Shown piece after piece: positions 1 through 9,277 of a DNA stretch of 64,000 nucleotides. The stretch spans positions 62,001-126,000 of the forward strand of contig JABLUY010000053.1 of assembly GCA_013306675.1 (NCBI GenBank). Direction: 5' to 3'. The notes beneath the pieces were generated by a model. It made no database searches. It was not told the origin of the DNA and saw only the letters and a list, made by a program, of their open reading frames with translations. Position numbers and translations under genes: made by a program. This DNA comes from Thraustochytrium sp. TN22 (lineage: Eukaryota > Sar > Bigyra > Thraustochytrida > Thraustochytriidae). The stretch's first letter is position 1. Each line of letters begins with the position of its first letter.

Positions 1-1
1 G

Positions 2-1159
2 CCGAGCTACGCGCTCTTTGACAATTTCGACAAGCTGCTGCTGCTCCACCATGGCCGCGTCGTGTACAACGGCCGCACGCACGAGACGCTGCACGAGTAC
101 TTTGCGAGCCTGGACGCCGTGCCGGGCCGCTTCGACAACCCGCTCGACTACTGGATGCGCGTGCTCCAGGAGAATGACAGCACCAACAAGGACCTCTTTG
201 CGGACAAGTGGGCGCAGCTGGACGACGCCAAGCGCCAGTCCATGGACACCACGCGCCACACCAAGGAAGACGCTCTGGGCGTCTCGGACTCGCAGCTCGA
301 GAAGATCACCTCCAGCAACTCGTGGCTGCACCAGTTCAAGACGCTCTTCCGCCGCTTCTTCGAGGACACCATGCGCGACAAGCAAAAGTTCCTGCAGATG
401 TTCATCATGAAGCTCGCCATTGGCGTCCTGCTCGGCGTCGTCTTCATCAACCAGGCGCGCAAGGACTCCATCGCCAGCGCCTTCACCTCCACCTCGCCGC
501 TCTTCTTCCTGGTCATCTCGGCCGTCTTCGACACCGCCTTCGCCTCCATCCTGGTCATCCCGCTCACGCGCCCGCTCATCACGCGCGAGTTCCGCAACGG
601 CGCCTACACCGTCTCGTCGCTGTACTTCGCGCAGGTCTGCAACAACCTCATCTTCGACATCCTCAGCTCCGTCGCCTACTCGGTCGCCATCCCCATCGTC
701 GGCCTCTTCCCCTCCGGCAAGCAGTACGGCCTCTACCTCTTCGGCACTATGCTCATCACTGGCTTCGGCTCCGCCCTCGGCCTCATGCTCGGCTCCACTT
801 CCAAGAACGTGCAGGACGCCCAGTCCAAGATGATCCCGGTCGTCATGCCGCTGCTCCTCTTTTGCGGCTTCCTCATCCCGTACGACGAGATCCCCTTCTA
901 CTTTGAGTGGCTCTACTGGCTCTCGCCCTTCCAGTACGTGCTCAGCGCGCTTCTCATCGTCGAGTTCGAGCCTCGCACTCTATACTACACCGACGGCTCC
1001 TCCATCTCCGGCAGCGAATACCTCGACCAGTCCCTCGGCATTAACGTCGACGACCTCTGGATGAAGTTCGGCATCCTCATCGCCATCGACGCCTTCATCT
1101 ACCTCGTCGCCTTCGTCAACATCCGCTTCGCCATCCACCGCCAGGCCAAGAGCACCTGA
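2..1159 (+). CDS. ABCG-type half-transporter, C-terminal part (5' end outside window)
   Basis: Reading frame is open from base 2, so the gene starts upstream of the window. The first residues (PSYALFDNFDKLLLLHHGRVVYNG) are the end of an ABC nucleotide-binding domain just after the H-loop, and align almost residue for residue with the complete paralogue at 6777-9014. The rest is an ABC2-type membrane domain with about six hydrophobic segments, including LAIGVLLGVVFINQARKDS, ILVIPLTRPLITREF and PVVMPLLLFCGFLIP. ABCG half-transporters have the order NBD-TMD, dimerise, and export lipids, sterols or hydrophobic small molecules; the substrate cannot be read from sequence. It ends in a TGA at 1157-1159 with no sign of degradation. 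The two copies share most TMD positions, so this looks like a duplicated pair, now separated by three other genes. Confidence 0.93.
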   Translation, partial: PSYALFDNFDKLLLLHHGRVVYNGRTHETLHEYFASLDAVPGRFDNPLDYWMRVLQENDSTNKDLFADKWAQLDDAKRQSMDTTRHTKEDALGVSDSQLEKITSSNSWLHQFKTLFRRFFEDTMRDKQKFLQMFIMKLAIGVLLGVVFINQARKDSIASAFTSTSPLFFLVISAVFDTAFASILVIPLTRPLITREFRNGAYTVSSLYFAQVCNNLIFDILSSVAYSVAIPIVGLFPSGKQYGLYLFGTMLITGFGSALGLMLGSTSKNVQDAQSKMIPVVMPLLLFCGFLIPYDEIPFYFEWLYWLSPFQYVLSALLIVEFEPRTLYYTDGSSISGSEYLDQSLGINVDDLWMKFGILIAIDAFIYLVAFVNIRFAIHRQAKST

Positions 1160-1920
1160 GAAGATCCGGGCGCACTCGCCTCCGTGTACGTTAGCAGTCT
1201 AGCCGCCCTCTCCGTCCCAGGCTCCAGGAGCGAAGAACATAACAACTATAACAAGAGTAACCTTGAGGCAGCTTGCGCTCCCGCGCGTCCCTCCCAGCCC
1301 TTCTCCAGCGCAGAGTGCAATGCGTTCTTGCTCTCCGAGCCGCCTTCGGCCCCCCGCCTGCGAGGCGCTGCGAGGCTCGGCGACCGAGATCGCCCGAGAT
1401 CCTTCCTCCATCCCCAAGAAAGCACATCGCCGCACACCGCCGTGCACTGACCATCGCAGCCCAGTGGCGACCAGCGGCAGCTCCAAGACCCGGAGGCGAA
1501 CCCGAACTTGAACAACAGTTCAACAACTTGAGGGCGTGCCTCCGGCCGCCTCCGGCGCCGCGCCTCGCAGCCTCGCAGCGCCCCCCGCCGCGCTGCAGAC
1601 CTGGTCCTCCGCCGCGTCCACGTCCTTCTCCGCCAGGCCGGCGGCGACCGGGAATTCCCGCTGCGAACTTTCCCCGCGGCGCGGGTCCAGCAGGCGGCGG
1701 CGGCGCCAGACCCGACCGCCGCGCCGCGCCGCGCCGCGCCGCCCGCCGCGCAGGCCCGCGCGCCCGCCGCCGCCGCCGAGGACGCGCGCCCGCCGCCCGC
1801 CCGCGCCCGGCGGCGCCCGCGCCCGGCGGCCCGCCGAGCGCCGGCCGCGCCTGGGACGCGGCCAGGCCGACTTGCGAGCGCGGCGTGGAGCGCGGGTACG
1901 AGCGCGCGTACGAGCGCGGC
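1160..1920. other. Gene-free GC-rich stretch upstream of the Tudor-like gene
   Basis: About 760 bp without a convincing gene. Frames stay open only because the composition is very rich in G and C (Pro/Arg/Ala translations). The reading frame of the downstream Tudor-like gene is open back to an ATG at 1273, but that extension has no recognisable domain. It probably holds the 3' UTR of the transporter and the promoter and 5' UTR of the next gene. Confidence 0.5.
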
Positions 1921-2418
1921 ATGCAGTCGCCGGAGGAGGGCGGCGCCGCCGGCGTGAGCGCCGCGCGCGACGAGGTGCCCGCCGTGGCCGGCCGGATGGC
2001 GGCGGCCGGCCCGGGCAAGGCGCCGCCGGCGGCCGCCGACGCCGCCGACGCCGCCACGACGCCGCCGACGGCCGCGCTGACGGCGCAGGCCGCGGCGCAG
2101 GCGGCGCAGGAGGAGGAGGACTACGAGCTGGTGCCGCGCGAGATGCCGGAGGACGACGACGGGGCGGACGGGGGCTTGAGCCCGGAGGAGATGCTGGAGC
2201 TCGGCGAGAATGACCCGACCTACGCCGTCAAGCTCCTGGGCGCGCGCGTGGAGCTCAAGTGGAGCTCCGGCCGCTACTACCGCGGCACGCTGGTTGGCTA
2301 CGACGAGGAGACGCGGAAGCACTACGTCGTCTACGACGACGGCGACGAGCGCCAGTACAGGCTGCGCGAGATGATCTACAAGTTCGTCCAAGATGACGAG
2401 GAGTGGGTCAAGTGCTGA
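1921..2418 (+). CDS. Small Tudor/agenet-like domain protein
   Basis: Protein of 165 residues if translation starts at the ATG at 1921 (MQSPEEGG). The in-frame ATG at 1273 would give 381 residues with a low-complexity N-terminus, and the one at 1996 a shorter form. The N-terminal half is Ala/Pro and acidic-rich and probably disordered. The last 60 residues form a Tudor-like barrel: GARVELKWSSGRYYRGTLVGYDE, then HYVVYDDGDERQYRL. This matches the Tudor/agenet pattern of a Lys-Trp strand, a Tyr-x-Gly-x-(V/L) strand and a YDDGD turn, as found in PDS5 and other chromatin readers. Such domains bind methylated Lys/Arg or nucleic acid, so a nuclear chromatin role is plausible but inferred. The gene is convergent with the F-box/LRR gene. 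Confidence 0.72.
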   Translation: MQSPEEGGAAGVSAARDEVPAVAGRMAAAGPGKAPPAAADAADAATTPPTAALTAQAAAQAAQEEEDYELVPREMPEDDDGADGGLSPEEMLELGENDPTYAVKLLGARVELKWSSGRYYRGTLVGYDEETRKHYVVYDDGDERQYRLREMIYKFVQDDEEWVKC

Positions 2419-2690
2419 GGGAACTGCGGCCACGGCTGGCCCACTGAGCTGCCTTGCCCTCTTTTCCGCACATACACATTCACACATACACACACACACA
2501 CGCTCTTGCAATTATATCGCCATGCGATCGCCCCTGTGCCTGTAGGATACTAAGCTATCACCACCACCGTAACACAAGTAACTAAAAGTAAGAACTCACC
2601 ACATCGGCCCTCTTTCTCGCGCGCGCCAACGACTGACCACGGCGAAGGTTGGCCAGTCGGCCGCTCGCTGGACAGTCGGCCGCTCGCTGG
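2419..2690. other. Short convergent intergenic region with CA repeat
   Basis: Space between two convergent stop codons. It contains an imperfect CA dinucleotide run at about 2470-2503 and a lower-GC tail, consistent with paired 3' UTRs. No gene seen. Confidence 0.5.
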
Positions 2691-4370
2691 TCAGCCAGCG
2701 TACATGAAGAGTCCGCCGCGCGCCGAGAACGGCTTGCCCAAGGCGCGCGACAAGGCCTCCGCTGCCGCGTCCGTCACATGCGGGCAACCACGCAGGTCGA
2801 GAATGTCCAATGTGGCGAGCACCTCATGGTCCGGCGCCGGGACGCGTGCCGCCGCCTGTGCGGCAAGCGTCGCCACAGCGTCGTCGTCAAAGTCCGCGCA
2901 GGAGGCTAGCGCGAGCTCCGAGAGCAGCGGGAGACGGCCGCACAGGCGGGCCACGCCGGCGCACGAGACGGACACACAGTGTGTGAGGTTGAGCGAGCGC
3001 AGACGCATGAGCGAGCTCCCAATGGCGTCCAAGCCGGCGTCCGTCATGCTCATGGCATAGCGAAGGTTCAGGTGCTCCAGGCGCGGCAAGCGGTCCGCGA
3101 GCGCAAGCACCGTTCGGTCCGTGATGAGGTGGCAGTTCATCAGATTCAGGTTCACCAAGTTGGCGCAGGCCGCCACCGTGGCGACCAAGGCGTCGTCGTC
3201 CAGCCCAAAGCTCTCGGCCAGATTCAGCGAGGCAAGCCGAGTACAGCGCGTCATGGGCGCCAGGCCGGCGCCTGTGAGCCGGTGCATGGACCACAGGCTA
3301 AGCGTCTCCAGGCGGCGACCGCAGCCCTCCAACAGGCTTGCCACAGCTGTGTCCGTGACGAGGTGCAAATCCTTGGCGTGCAGCTCGCGCAGCCGCGGCA
3401 GCGCCGGACCCAAGAGCGCGACGCTCGCATCCGTCAGCCGCACGCAATCGCTCAAGTTCAAAATCTCCAACCCGCCGCAGCCCTGCGCCACGTGCACCAC
3501 GCACTCGTCCGTGAGCGCCTCGAGGCGCTTCAGGCTCAGCGACACCAGGGCCGGGCAGCACCGCCCCACCTCGCGCAGGCTCGCTGGCGTCAGCAGGGTG
3601 CATGCACACAGGTCCAGAGCGCGCAGCTGCGGATTGGCGCGCAGCGCCGGCAGCAGCACCTCGTCCGTCATGCCCCCGTACCCGCCCAGGTCCAGCGTCA
3701 CGAGATGCGACTGCGACCGCGCGAGCACCATCTCGAAGAATCCCAGCGGCATTTGCAGGTAGCAAGGCACGCCCACGCAGTCCGGCACGCCCACGGAGAA
3801 GCGCTCCGCCAGGCCGTCCTCCATCAGAAAGTCCCGCCACTGACGGCAGACCGCCATGCTCCGCAGTCGGTCCGGGTACAGCGGCAGCAGCTGCAGCACC
3901 ACGCGAAGTACGTCCTCCACCTGGAGCGCGCGCGCGGCACCCGTGCCGCGCGGCGCCGAGGCGATCAGCGCCGCCGCCGAGTTTGACGACGACGATCGCG
4001 CGCTGCGCGTGCGCCGCAGCTGCAGGTGCGCGCTCGGGTCGTACCGCCGCGCGTCCACATACACGGAGGCGCCCTCCGGCACGACCAGCACCTTGTCGCC
4101 CTCGCGCAGGTCGTCCTCCCCCTCGCCGCCCGCGCCCAGGCCGCCGCGCTCCGCCACCACGGCGTAGTGCAGCGTCAGCACCTTGTTCTCGTCCGGCATC
4201 GGGTCTCCAAAGAGCGCATTGAAGGAGCTGTCCACGCTCAGCACGTCGCCCTGCGCCGTGCGCTGTACGAGCTCGCGCACCTGCGCGGTCACGAACCGCA
4301 GCGTCTCAGGCCGCCGCTCCGCCGCGTCCAGCGTGCCGTACGTGGCCTTGCGCACCTCCAGCCGCGGCAT
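2691..4370 (-). CDS. F-box/leucine-rich repeat protein (AMN1-like LRRs)
   Basis: Protein of 559 residues, started at the Met of MPRLEVRKATYGTL (4370). The frame stays open upstream, but that part is low-complexity Ala/Ser/Arg and overlaps the shared promoter. Residues 1 to about 140 are an unfamiliar region ending in a degenerate strand set (EGDKVLVVPEGASVYVDARRYD). An F-box-like helix pair follows (VEDVLRVVLQLLPLYPDRLRSMAVCRQWRDFL). The rest is at least ten cysteine-containing LRRs of the AMN1/FBXL type, for example LEILNLSDCVRLTDASV and LEHLNLRYAMSMTDAGL. FBXL proteins recruit substrates to SCF ubiquitin ligases, with the F-box binding Skp1 and the LRR solenoid binding the target. The target here is unknown. 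It is divergent from the methyltransferase/TTLL12-like gene with 286 bp between start codons. Confidence 0.85.
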   Translation of the reverse strand: MPRLEVRKATYGTLDAAERRPETLRFVTAQVRELVQRTAQGDVLSVDSSFNALFGDPMPDENKVLTLHYAVVAERGGLGAGGEGEDDLREGDKVLVVPEGASVYVDARRYDPSAHLQLRRTRSARSSSSNSAAALIASAPRGTGAARALQVEDVLRVVLQLLPLYPDRLRSMAVCRQWRDFLMEDGLAERFSVGVPDCVGVPCYLQMPLGFFEMVLARSQSHLVTLDLGGYGGMTDEVLLPALRANPQLRALDLCACTLLTPASLREVGRCCPALVSLSLKRLEALTDECVVHVAQGCGGLEILNLSDCVRLTDASVALLGPALPRLRELHAKDLHLVTDTAVASLLEGCGRRLETLSLWSMHRLTGAGLAPMTRCTRLASLNLAESFGLDDDALVATVAACANLVNLNLMNCHLITDRTVLALADRLPRLEHLNLRYAMSMTDAGLDAIGSSLMRLRSLNLTHCVSVSCAGVARLCGRLPLLSELALASCADFDDDAVATLAAQAAARVPAPDHEVLATLDILDLRGCPHVTDAAAEALSRALGKPFSARGGLFMYAG

Positions 4371-4656
4371 GGCGCCCGCCAAGCGCGCAGAGCGCGCAGC
4401 GCCCCCGCCAAGCGCGCGCAGGAGTGCGGCTTTTGCCGCTCGCCGTGCCGTGCCGTGCCGTGCGTCCTCCAAGGCGGCGAGGGCCTCGCCACCACTCCAC
4501 TGCCTGCTGCGCGCGGACGCAGACGCCGTTCGCCGCCGCCGGGCTGCACGCGGACTGGAGCGAGGGGGGAGCGAGGCAGCGCGGCGCCACGCTCGCCCGC
4601 CCGCTCGCTCACTGGCACGCACGCAGGCGCGAGCACGAGAACCGAGGGCGGCAGTC
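4371..4656. promoter_or_regulatory. Bidirectional intergenic promoter region
   Basis: 286 bp separate the divergent start codons of the F-box/LRR gene and the DOT1/TTLL12-like gene, so both promoters must lie here or overlap the genes. It carries a short CCGTG direct repeat (4443-4462). No TATA box is evident. Confidence 0.5.
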
Positions 4657-6120
4657 ATGGACTTCGTGCGCGAGGCCGTGGCGGCGCAAAAGCTCGACCA
4701 GGAGGCCATCGGCAAGGTGCTCGAGCAGGGCGCGCAGCTGGAGCTGCTGTACGGCGAGACGCCCCTGGAGAGCGTTGTGGAGGCGTTGGACGCCGTCCGC
4801 GCCGCGCCGTCCGCGTCCGGCGAGCAGGCCGCTGCGCTCAAGGGCGACGGCTCCGAGGTCCTGGTGGACCTCGGATCCGGCCGCGGCCACGTCGTGCTGG
4901 CTGCGGCCGCCAGCATGAAGTGGGCGCGCTGCATCGGCATCGAGCTTGAGCAGGCGCACGTCGACGAGGCCAAGGCCGCGCTCGACAGCTTGCGCGCGCG
5001 CGAGGGCGCTGCCGAGGCCATGGCCACCCCGCTCGACAAGATCGACTTCATCTGCGCCGACGCGCTGCAAAGCGCCGAGGCGCGCGCGGCGCTCGAGGAG
5101 GCCACTGTTGTCTACTGCTTCGACCTCGCCTTCCCCACTCCGCTGCGCCAGCAGTTGGCGCAGCTCCTGGCCGCCGCCATGCAGCGCAACGCCATCCTTC
5201 TCAGCGGCCATTCGGACCCGGTTCCCAGCGTCGCCTTCGCACCGCTGTTGCCGCTGCAGACCATTACCATGGAGTGGGGCCCGGCGCCGCTCCAGGTCTA
5301 CCGCAAGGCGCCGGGCGCCTACGACCTCTGGCTCGAGCGCCACGCCTCGCAGCTTGACGCGGTCGGCGTGCCGCACGCCCTGCGAGAGGCCGCCTTCCGC
5401 AAGATGGTCGAGCTTGACTTTGACATTGGCGCCGCCGTCCAGCTTGCGCGCGAGTCCGAGGACGCCCAGGACCTCGTCGTGCTTGCGACGCAGCCGCTCG
5501 AACCCGAGGCCGACATCTTCGTGCTCGACCACGCCTGGACCTTCGCCTCTCGCGCGGACGCCGCCGCCTCCCTCGCCCAGGTTCCCGGCCTGCTCGACCG
5601 CATTTGGGACCTCTGCGGCGAACAAGCTGCGGACCTGGCCAAACCGGACGCTGCCCTGCTCGAGTCGGATCCGGAGGAGGCCGCCAAGCGCGTGCTGGCC
5701 GCTGCCGGCAACCTCCTCGCCAGCTACGTCGTGCAGCGTGGTACTGAGGACGCCTCCACCACCGTCTATTACCTACTTGACGAAGTTGGCTCGCGCCTGC
5801 GCCGCCGCCAGGCCGGCTCCGCCGCTCGTCTGCAGCCCACCGACGCAAACGTCTGCATGGCGCCCATCTTCTCTTTCGGCTACCGCATGGCCTTCCAGCT
5901 CGTCTGGCCGGTTGCCTCCGTGGCCAAGGGCGACGTCCTGGTCGCCGACCATGAGCAGGGCTGGAATTTGCAGGAGCCGGTCGAGGTCGCCGCTGCCGCC
6001 GCCGCCGCGGCCGACGACGCGCTTCCGGAGATGAAAGAGTTCGCCGCGCAGGCTGCGTTGCGCCAGATGATGGATGAGTCCCGAGCGAACCAGGCGGCGC
6101 CTGATGGTGCGACGGAGTGA
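4657..6120 (+). CDS. DOT1-like methyltransferase fused to a TTLL12-type SET-like region
   Basis: Protein of 487 residues from the ATG at 4657 (MDFVREAV). Residues about 25-190 look like a class I SAM methyltransferase of DOT1 type: LLYGETPLESVVEAL, then the motif I glycine loop VDLGSGRGHVVL, then IGIELEQ (acidic SAM-ribose contact) and FICADAL. DOT1 family enzymes have the same YGE plus DLGSG pairing and methylate histone H3 in the globular domain. From about 270 on, two blocks match the SET-like domain of tubulin-tyrosine-ligase-like protein 12: IFVLDHAWTF...LAQVPGLLDRI and YYLLDEVGSRLRR...APIFSFGYRMAFQLVWPV. No tubulin-ligase ATP-grasp domain follows; the protein ends about 50 residues later. 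A chromatin or tubulin/histone modification role is inferred. I know of no described protein with this pairing. Domain calls are by eye. Confidence 0.75.
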   Translation: MDFVREAVAAQKLDQEAIGKVLEQGAQLELLYGETPLESVVEALDAVRAAPSASGEQAAALKGDGSEVLVDLGSGRGHVVLAAAASMKWARCIGIELEQAHVDEAKAALDSLRAREGAAEAMATPLDKIDFICADALQSAEARAALEEATVVYCFDLAFPTPLRQQLAQLLAAAMQRNAILLSGHSDPVPSVAFAPLLPLQTITMEWGPAPLQVYRKAPGAYDLWLERHASQLDAVGVPHALREAAFRKMVELDFDIGAAVQLARESEDAQDLVVLATQPLEPEADIFVLDHAWTFASRADAAASLAQVPGLLDRIWDLCGEQAADLAKPDAALLESDPEEAAKRVLAAAGNLLASYVVQRGTEDASTTVYYLLDEVGSRLRRRQAGSAARLQPTDANVCMAPIFSFGYRMAFQLVWPVASVAKGDVLVADHEQGWNLQEPVEVAAAAAAAADDALPEMKEFAAQAALRQMMDESRANQAAPDGATE

Positions 6121-6776
6121 TTCATTGACGGATGAACCATTGGGGAAGGAAAGACTTGCAATTGCAAAAAAAAAACAAAAAACTGGTTTCCTTGTGCCCG
6201 GCCTTGACTGATTCGATGCAAACAATGCCACCGCTGTTCACATTTCGGACATACTCGCAAGCCGTTCCGCTTACCACCAGGACACTCCAAATGCAGTGGC
6301 CTAGCGTTCGCTGGGTCGGTAGTCTCACAAAACAAGGACTCTTGTTGTCCACGACCTGTGATAAAGCTCCCACAAACCTTCAATGTCGCCACCACAACGT
6401 TCGCCCGGCCTCAAAGCATGCCATGGTGTGCACGGCACTCGCGCCTCCTCACTGTGCTCGCGCCTCCTCACTGCGTCGTAGAGCAGCCGTTTGGTTTCCA
6501 GTTGGCCTTAGTTACATCAACGATGTAAGGGGATGCTGCTGCACCCGGATTTTTAGGTATCCGTTGGTCCCGTTGGTGACGGCAAAATAACCCCAGACGG
6601 ACTTGCACTCGAAGCGACTTGAAGCGCGAGGCAGTCGGGCCAGGCGGAGCCTGAGTCAGTCCACGCGTGCGTCACCACCAACGGCTTCAGTCGCTGGTAG
6701 CGTTCCCAGCGGCGGCATCCTGGGGAGCGCGAGACGCTGAGCAGAGCTCGAAATCGACGCCTGTGCTGCTCGCACC
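6121..6776. other. Gene-free stretch between methyltransferase fusion gene and ABCG gene
   Basis: About 655 bp with lower GC than the flanking genes. An A-rich run at 6166-6183 lies just after the upstream stop codon. No ORF here has recognisable coding character. It is likely a 3' UTR followed by the promoter of the ABCG gene. Confidence 0.5.
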
Positions 6777-9014
6777 ATGTCCAAGATCGTGCCGGAGGAG
6801 ATCGTCGAGGCAACGCTGTCGCAGAGCTCTGCGCGCGGCGAGCATGCGGCCGTCGTCGAGCCGATGTCGCAGGCGTCTGCAATTGTGGTGAGCGGTTCGC
6901 ATCACGAGGACCTTGAGCAGGAAGCCGCTGCATCGGGCATGGGTCCTCACGAGGAGCCGCAGGAGGCCGTGGCCGTGTCGCCGTCGGTTGCGACCGCGCA
7001 AGGCGAGCGCATTTCCGAGGCTGAGGTGATCTCGGCACACGAGAGCGAGCACAACGTCTCTCAGGCGTCGGCGCCGCCGTCTCAGGCGTCGGCGCCGCCC
7101 TCTCAGGCATCGGCGCCGCCCTCTCAGGCATCGCAAGGCAAAGAGGACTCCGAGGAGGCCGCCATGATGCAGGTAGCGCCCGAAGGGGCGATGCAGTCGG
7201 AGGTCGAGCTTGCCAACCCCACCTCTGCCGACACAATCTTGACGGTCCTGGGTGAGGACCCGATGCGGCTTGAGCTGGAGCTGCGCAACCTGAACCGGGA
7301 TGTGACCATCAAGGCGGGAACTTGCAAGACAGCGACGAAGCGCGTGCTTCACGGGTTTAACGCGCGGTTCGCGTCGGGCGAGCTGTGCGCCATCATGGGT
7401 GGCAGTGGCGGCGGCAAGTCGTCGCTACTGGCCGAGGTGGCCAAGGGCAACCCACACGCCATGCTGCTGAATGGGCAGCCGCTGCCCAAGACATGGCCGG
7501 CGCTGGTGTGCACGATCCCGCAGGCCGACATTCTGTTCCCGGCGCTGACGCCGCGCCAGGCGCTGCGGTACAGCGCGCGACTGCGGCTGCCATCGTCGAC
7601 GACGAGCCACGAGATCGAGGCGGTCGTGAACCGACTAATTCGAGACCTCGGCCTGACCAAGTGCAAGGATACGCCGGTGGGCGACGAGCACCGGCGCGGC
7701 GTGAGCGGCGGCGAACGCAAGCGTGTATCGATTGGCACAGAGCTGGTCGTGAGCCCGGCCGTCCTGCTCGTGGACGAGCCGTCGTCGGGCCTGGACTCAA
7801 CCACCGCCGAGGGCGTCGTGGAGCTTCTGCGGCAGTTGGCACACGGCGGCCAGATGGTCATCACGACAATTCACCAACCGAGCTACAAGCTCATCTCGAC
7901 CTTCGACAAGATCTTGCTGCTGCATCATGGACGCGTGGTGTACCACGGCCGGTTTCGGGAGACGATGCTTGAGTACTTTTCCTCGATCGGTTTCACGCCG
8001 GAACCATACGTCAATCCAATCGACTACTTCATGCGCATCCAGGTCGAGCAGGGCGAAGACTTCTTCGCGGACAAGTGGGACGCGCTCGGTGAGGAGAAGC
8101 GCGCCGAGTACGACACGCCGCGCCTGACGAACGTGAGCAAAGGTGTCACGGAGCAGGAGCTGGCCAAGCTCATCACGCACAACTCGTGGAGGCACCAGTA
8201 CACAACGCTGGTTGGGCGGTTCGTGCAGGACACGCTGCGCGACAAGGAGAAGTTCATGCAGTCGCTCATGATGAAGCTGGGTGTCTCCGTACTGCTTGGC
8301 GTTGTCTTCTTCAACCAAGCGCGCAAGGACACGAACGCGTCCATCTTCACGCGCATCTCCCCGCTCTTCTTTCTCAACATCAACGCGTGCCTGGACACCG
8401 CGATGAACGCCATTTTGGTCATCCCGCTCACACGGCCGCTCATCCAGCGCGAGCTCAAGAATGGCGCGTACTCCATCGGGGCGCTCTTCTGCGCGCAGAT
8501 TTCTTCTAACATGCTCTTTGACACGCTCTCGGCGCTGGCTTATGCTGTGGTCGTACCCATCGTCGGCCTCTACCCGACGCCGGGCCAGCTGCTCACCTTT
8601 CTGGTGGCCATCACGCTGTGCACAGCCTTTGGGTCGGCGCTCGGCCTTCTCATTGGCGTGCGTAGCGTCAACGTCAAGGACGCGCAGTCCAAGCTCATTC
8701 CCATTGTGATGCCACTGCTGCTCTTCTCGGGCTTTCTCATCCCGAAATCGGAGCTTCCAGAGGTTTTTCTCCCCTTTTACTACATCAGCGTCTTTCAGTG
8801 GAGCCTCAACAGCATGATCATCCTCGAGTTCAAGGACCTCGAGTTCTCCGACGGCCCCTTCCAGAACGGCGCGCAGTACCTGAGCTCCAATGGCCTGCAC
8901 CGCGACGACGTCTGGCGCAACCTTGGCATCCTTGCTGGCATCGTCGTGCTCGTCATATTGGCATCCTTTGCTAGCGTGTACCGCTCCTTCAAGAAGAAGA
9001 CCTGGGACGCCTGA
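6777..9014 (+). CDS. ABCG-family half-transporter (complete)
   Basis: Protein of 745 residues; the start ATG has A at -3 (CACCATGTC). Residues 1-150 are hydrophilic and carry three perfect SQASAPP heptads plus SQAS (7059-7133). The nucleotide-binding domain follows with Walker A GGSGGGKS at 208-215, signature VSGGERKR from 309, Walker B LLVDEPSSGLDS from 330 and the H-loop TIHQPS with His 366; all catalytic elements are present. The membrane domain has about six segments, with the typical NQARKD and PLTRPLI neighbourhoods. NBD-TMD order defines the ABCG (White) subfamily; a dimer exports lipids, sterols or xenobiotics at the plasma membrane or an organelle. The substrate is unknown. It is a paralogue of the truncated gene at 2-1159, and the TMDs are strongly alike. 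Confidence 0.96.
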   Translation: MSKIVPEEIVEATLSQSSARGEHAAVVEPMSQASAIVVSGSHHEDLEQEAAASGMGPHEEPQEAVAVSPSVATAQGERISEAEVISAHESEHNVSQASAPPSQASAPPSQASAPPSQASQGKEDSEEAAMMQVAPEGAMQSEVELANPTSADTILTVLGEDPMRLELELRNLNRDVTIKAGTCKTATKRVLHGFNARFASGELCAIMGGSGGGKSSLLAEVAKGNPHAMLLNGQPLPKTWPALVCTIPQADILFPALTPRQALRYSARLRLPSSTTSHEIEAVVNRLIRDLGLTKCKDTPVGDEHRRGVSGGERKRVSIGTELVVSPAVLLVDEPSSGLDSTTAEGVVELLRQLAHGGQMVITTIHQPSYKLISTFDKILLLHHGRVVYHGRFRETMLEYFSSIGFTPEPYVNPIDYFMRIQVEQGEDFFADKWDALGEEKRAEYDTPRLTNVSKGVTEQELAKLITHNSWRHQYTTLVGRFVQDTLRDKEKFMQSLMMKLGVSVLLGVVFFNQARKDTNASIFTRISPLFFLNINACLDTAMNAILVIPLTRPLIQRELKNGAYSIGALFCAQISSNMLFDTLSALAYAVVVPIVGLYPTPGQLLTFLVAITLCTAFGSALGLLIGVRSVNVKDAQSKLIPIVMPLLLFSGFLIPKSELPEVFLPFYYISVFQWSLNSMIILEFKDLEFSDGPFQNGAQYLSSNGLHRDDVWRNLGILAGIVVLVILASFASVYRSFKKKTWDA
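7059..7133 (+). repeat. 21-bp coding tandem repeat (SQASAPP heptads)
   Basis: Three 21-bp units at 7059-7079, 7080-7100 and 7101-7121 plus a 12-bp partial. They encode Ser-Gln-Ala-Ser-Ala-Pro-Pro in the N-terminal tail of the ABCG protein. The units differ at a few third positions, so the array is recent. SQ dipeptides are potential ATM/ATR-type kinase sites, an inference only. Confidence 0.9.
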
Positions 9015-9277
9015 CGACAGAGAGAAGGACCACAGTTGGTGGTACCATCACCTGGCACAACAAGAGGAAGGAGAGCAACGAGAAGGGACTTGCTTGTGAG
9101 AGACACAGCCATGCTGCTGCCCACATGCAGTCAACGAAGCAAATCATTTTGTGCACTTTTTGCGGGGATCGCACGCCCGCCGCGGGCGCGGCGCGCGCGC
9201 GCGCTCTCTCGCTAAAGAGAAAAACGCGCGGCGGGCCCGGCCCCTTGCTACGTTGTCGTCTTCGCACGCGCTGAAGC

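Noticed and set aside
1273-1920. Upstream extension of the Tudor-like gene
   Set aside because: Pro/Arg/Ala low-complexity translation; the ATG at 1,921 is kept as the likely start, without proof.
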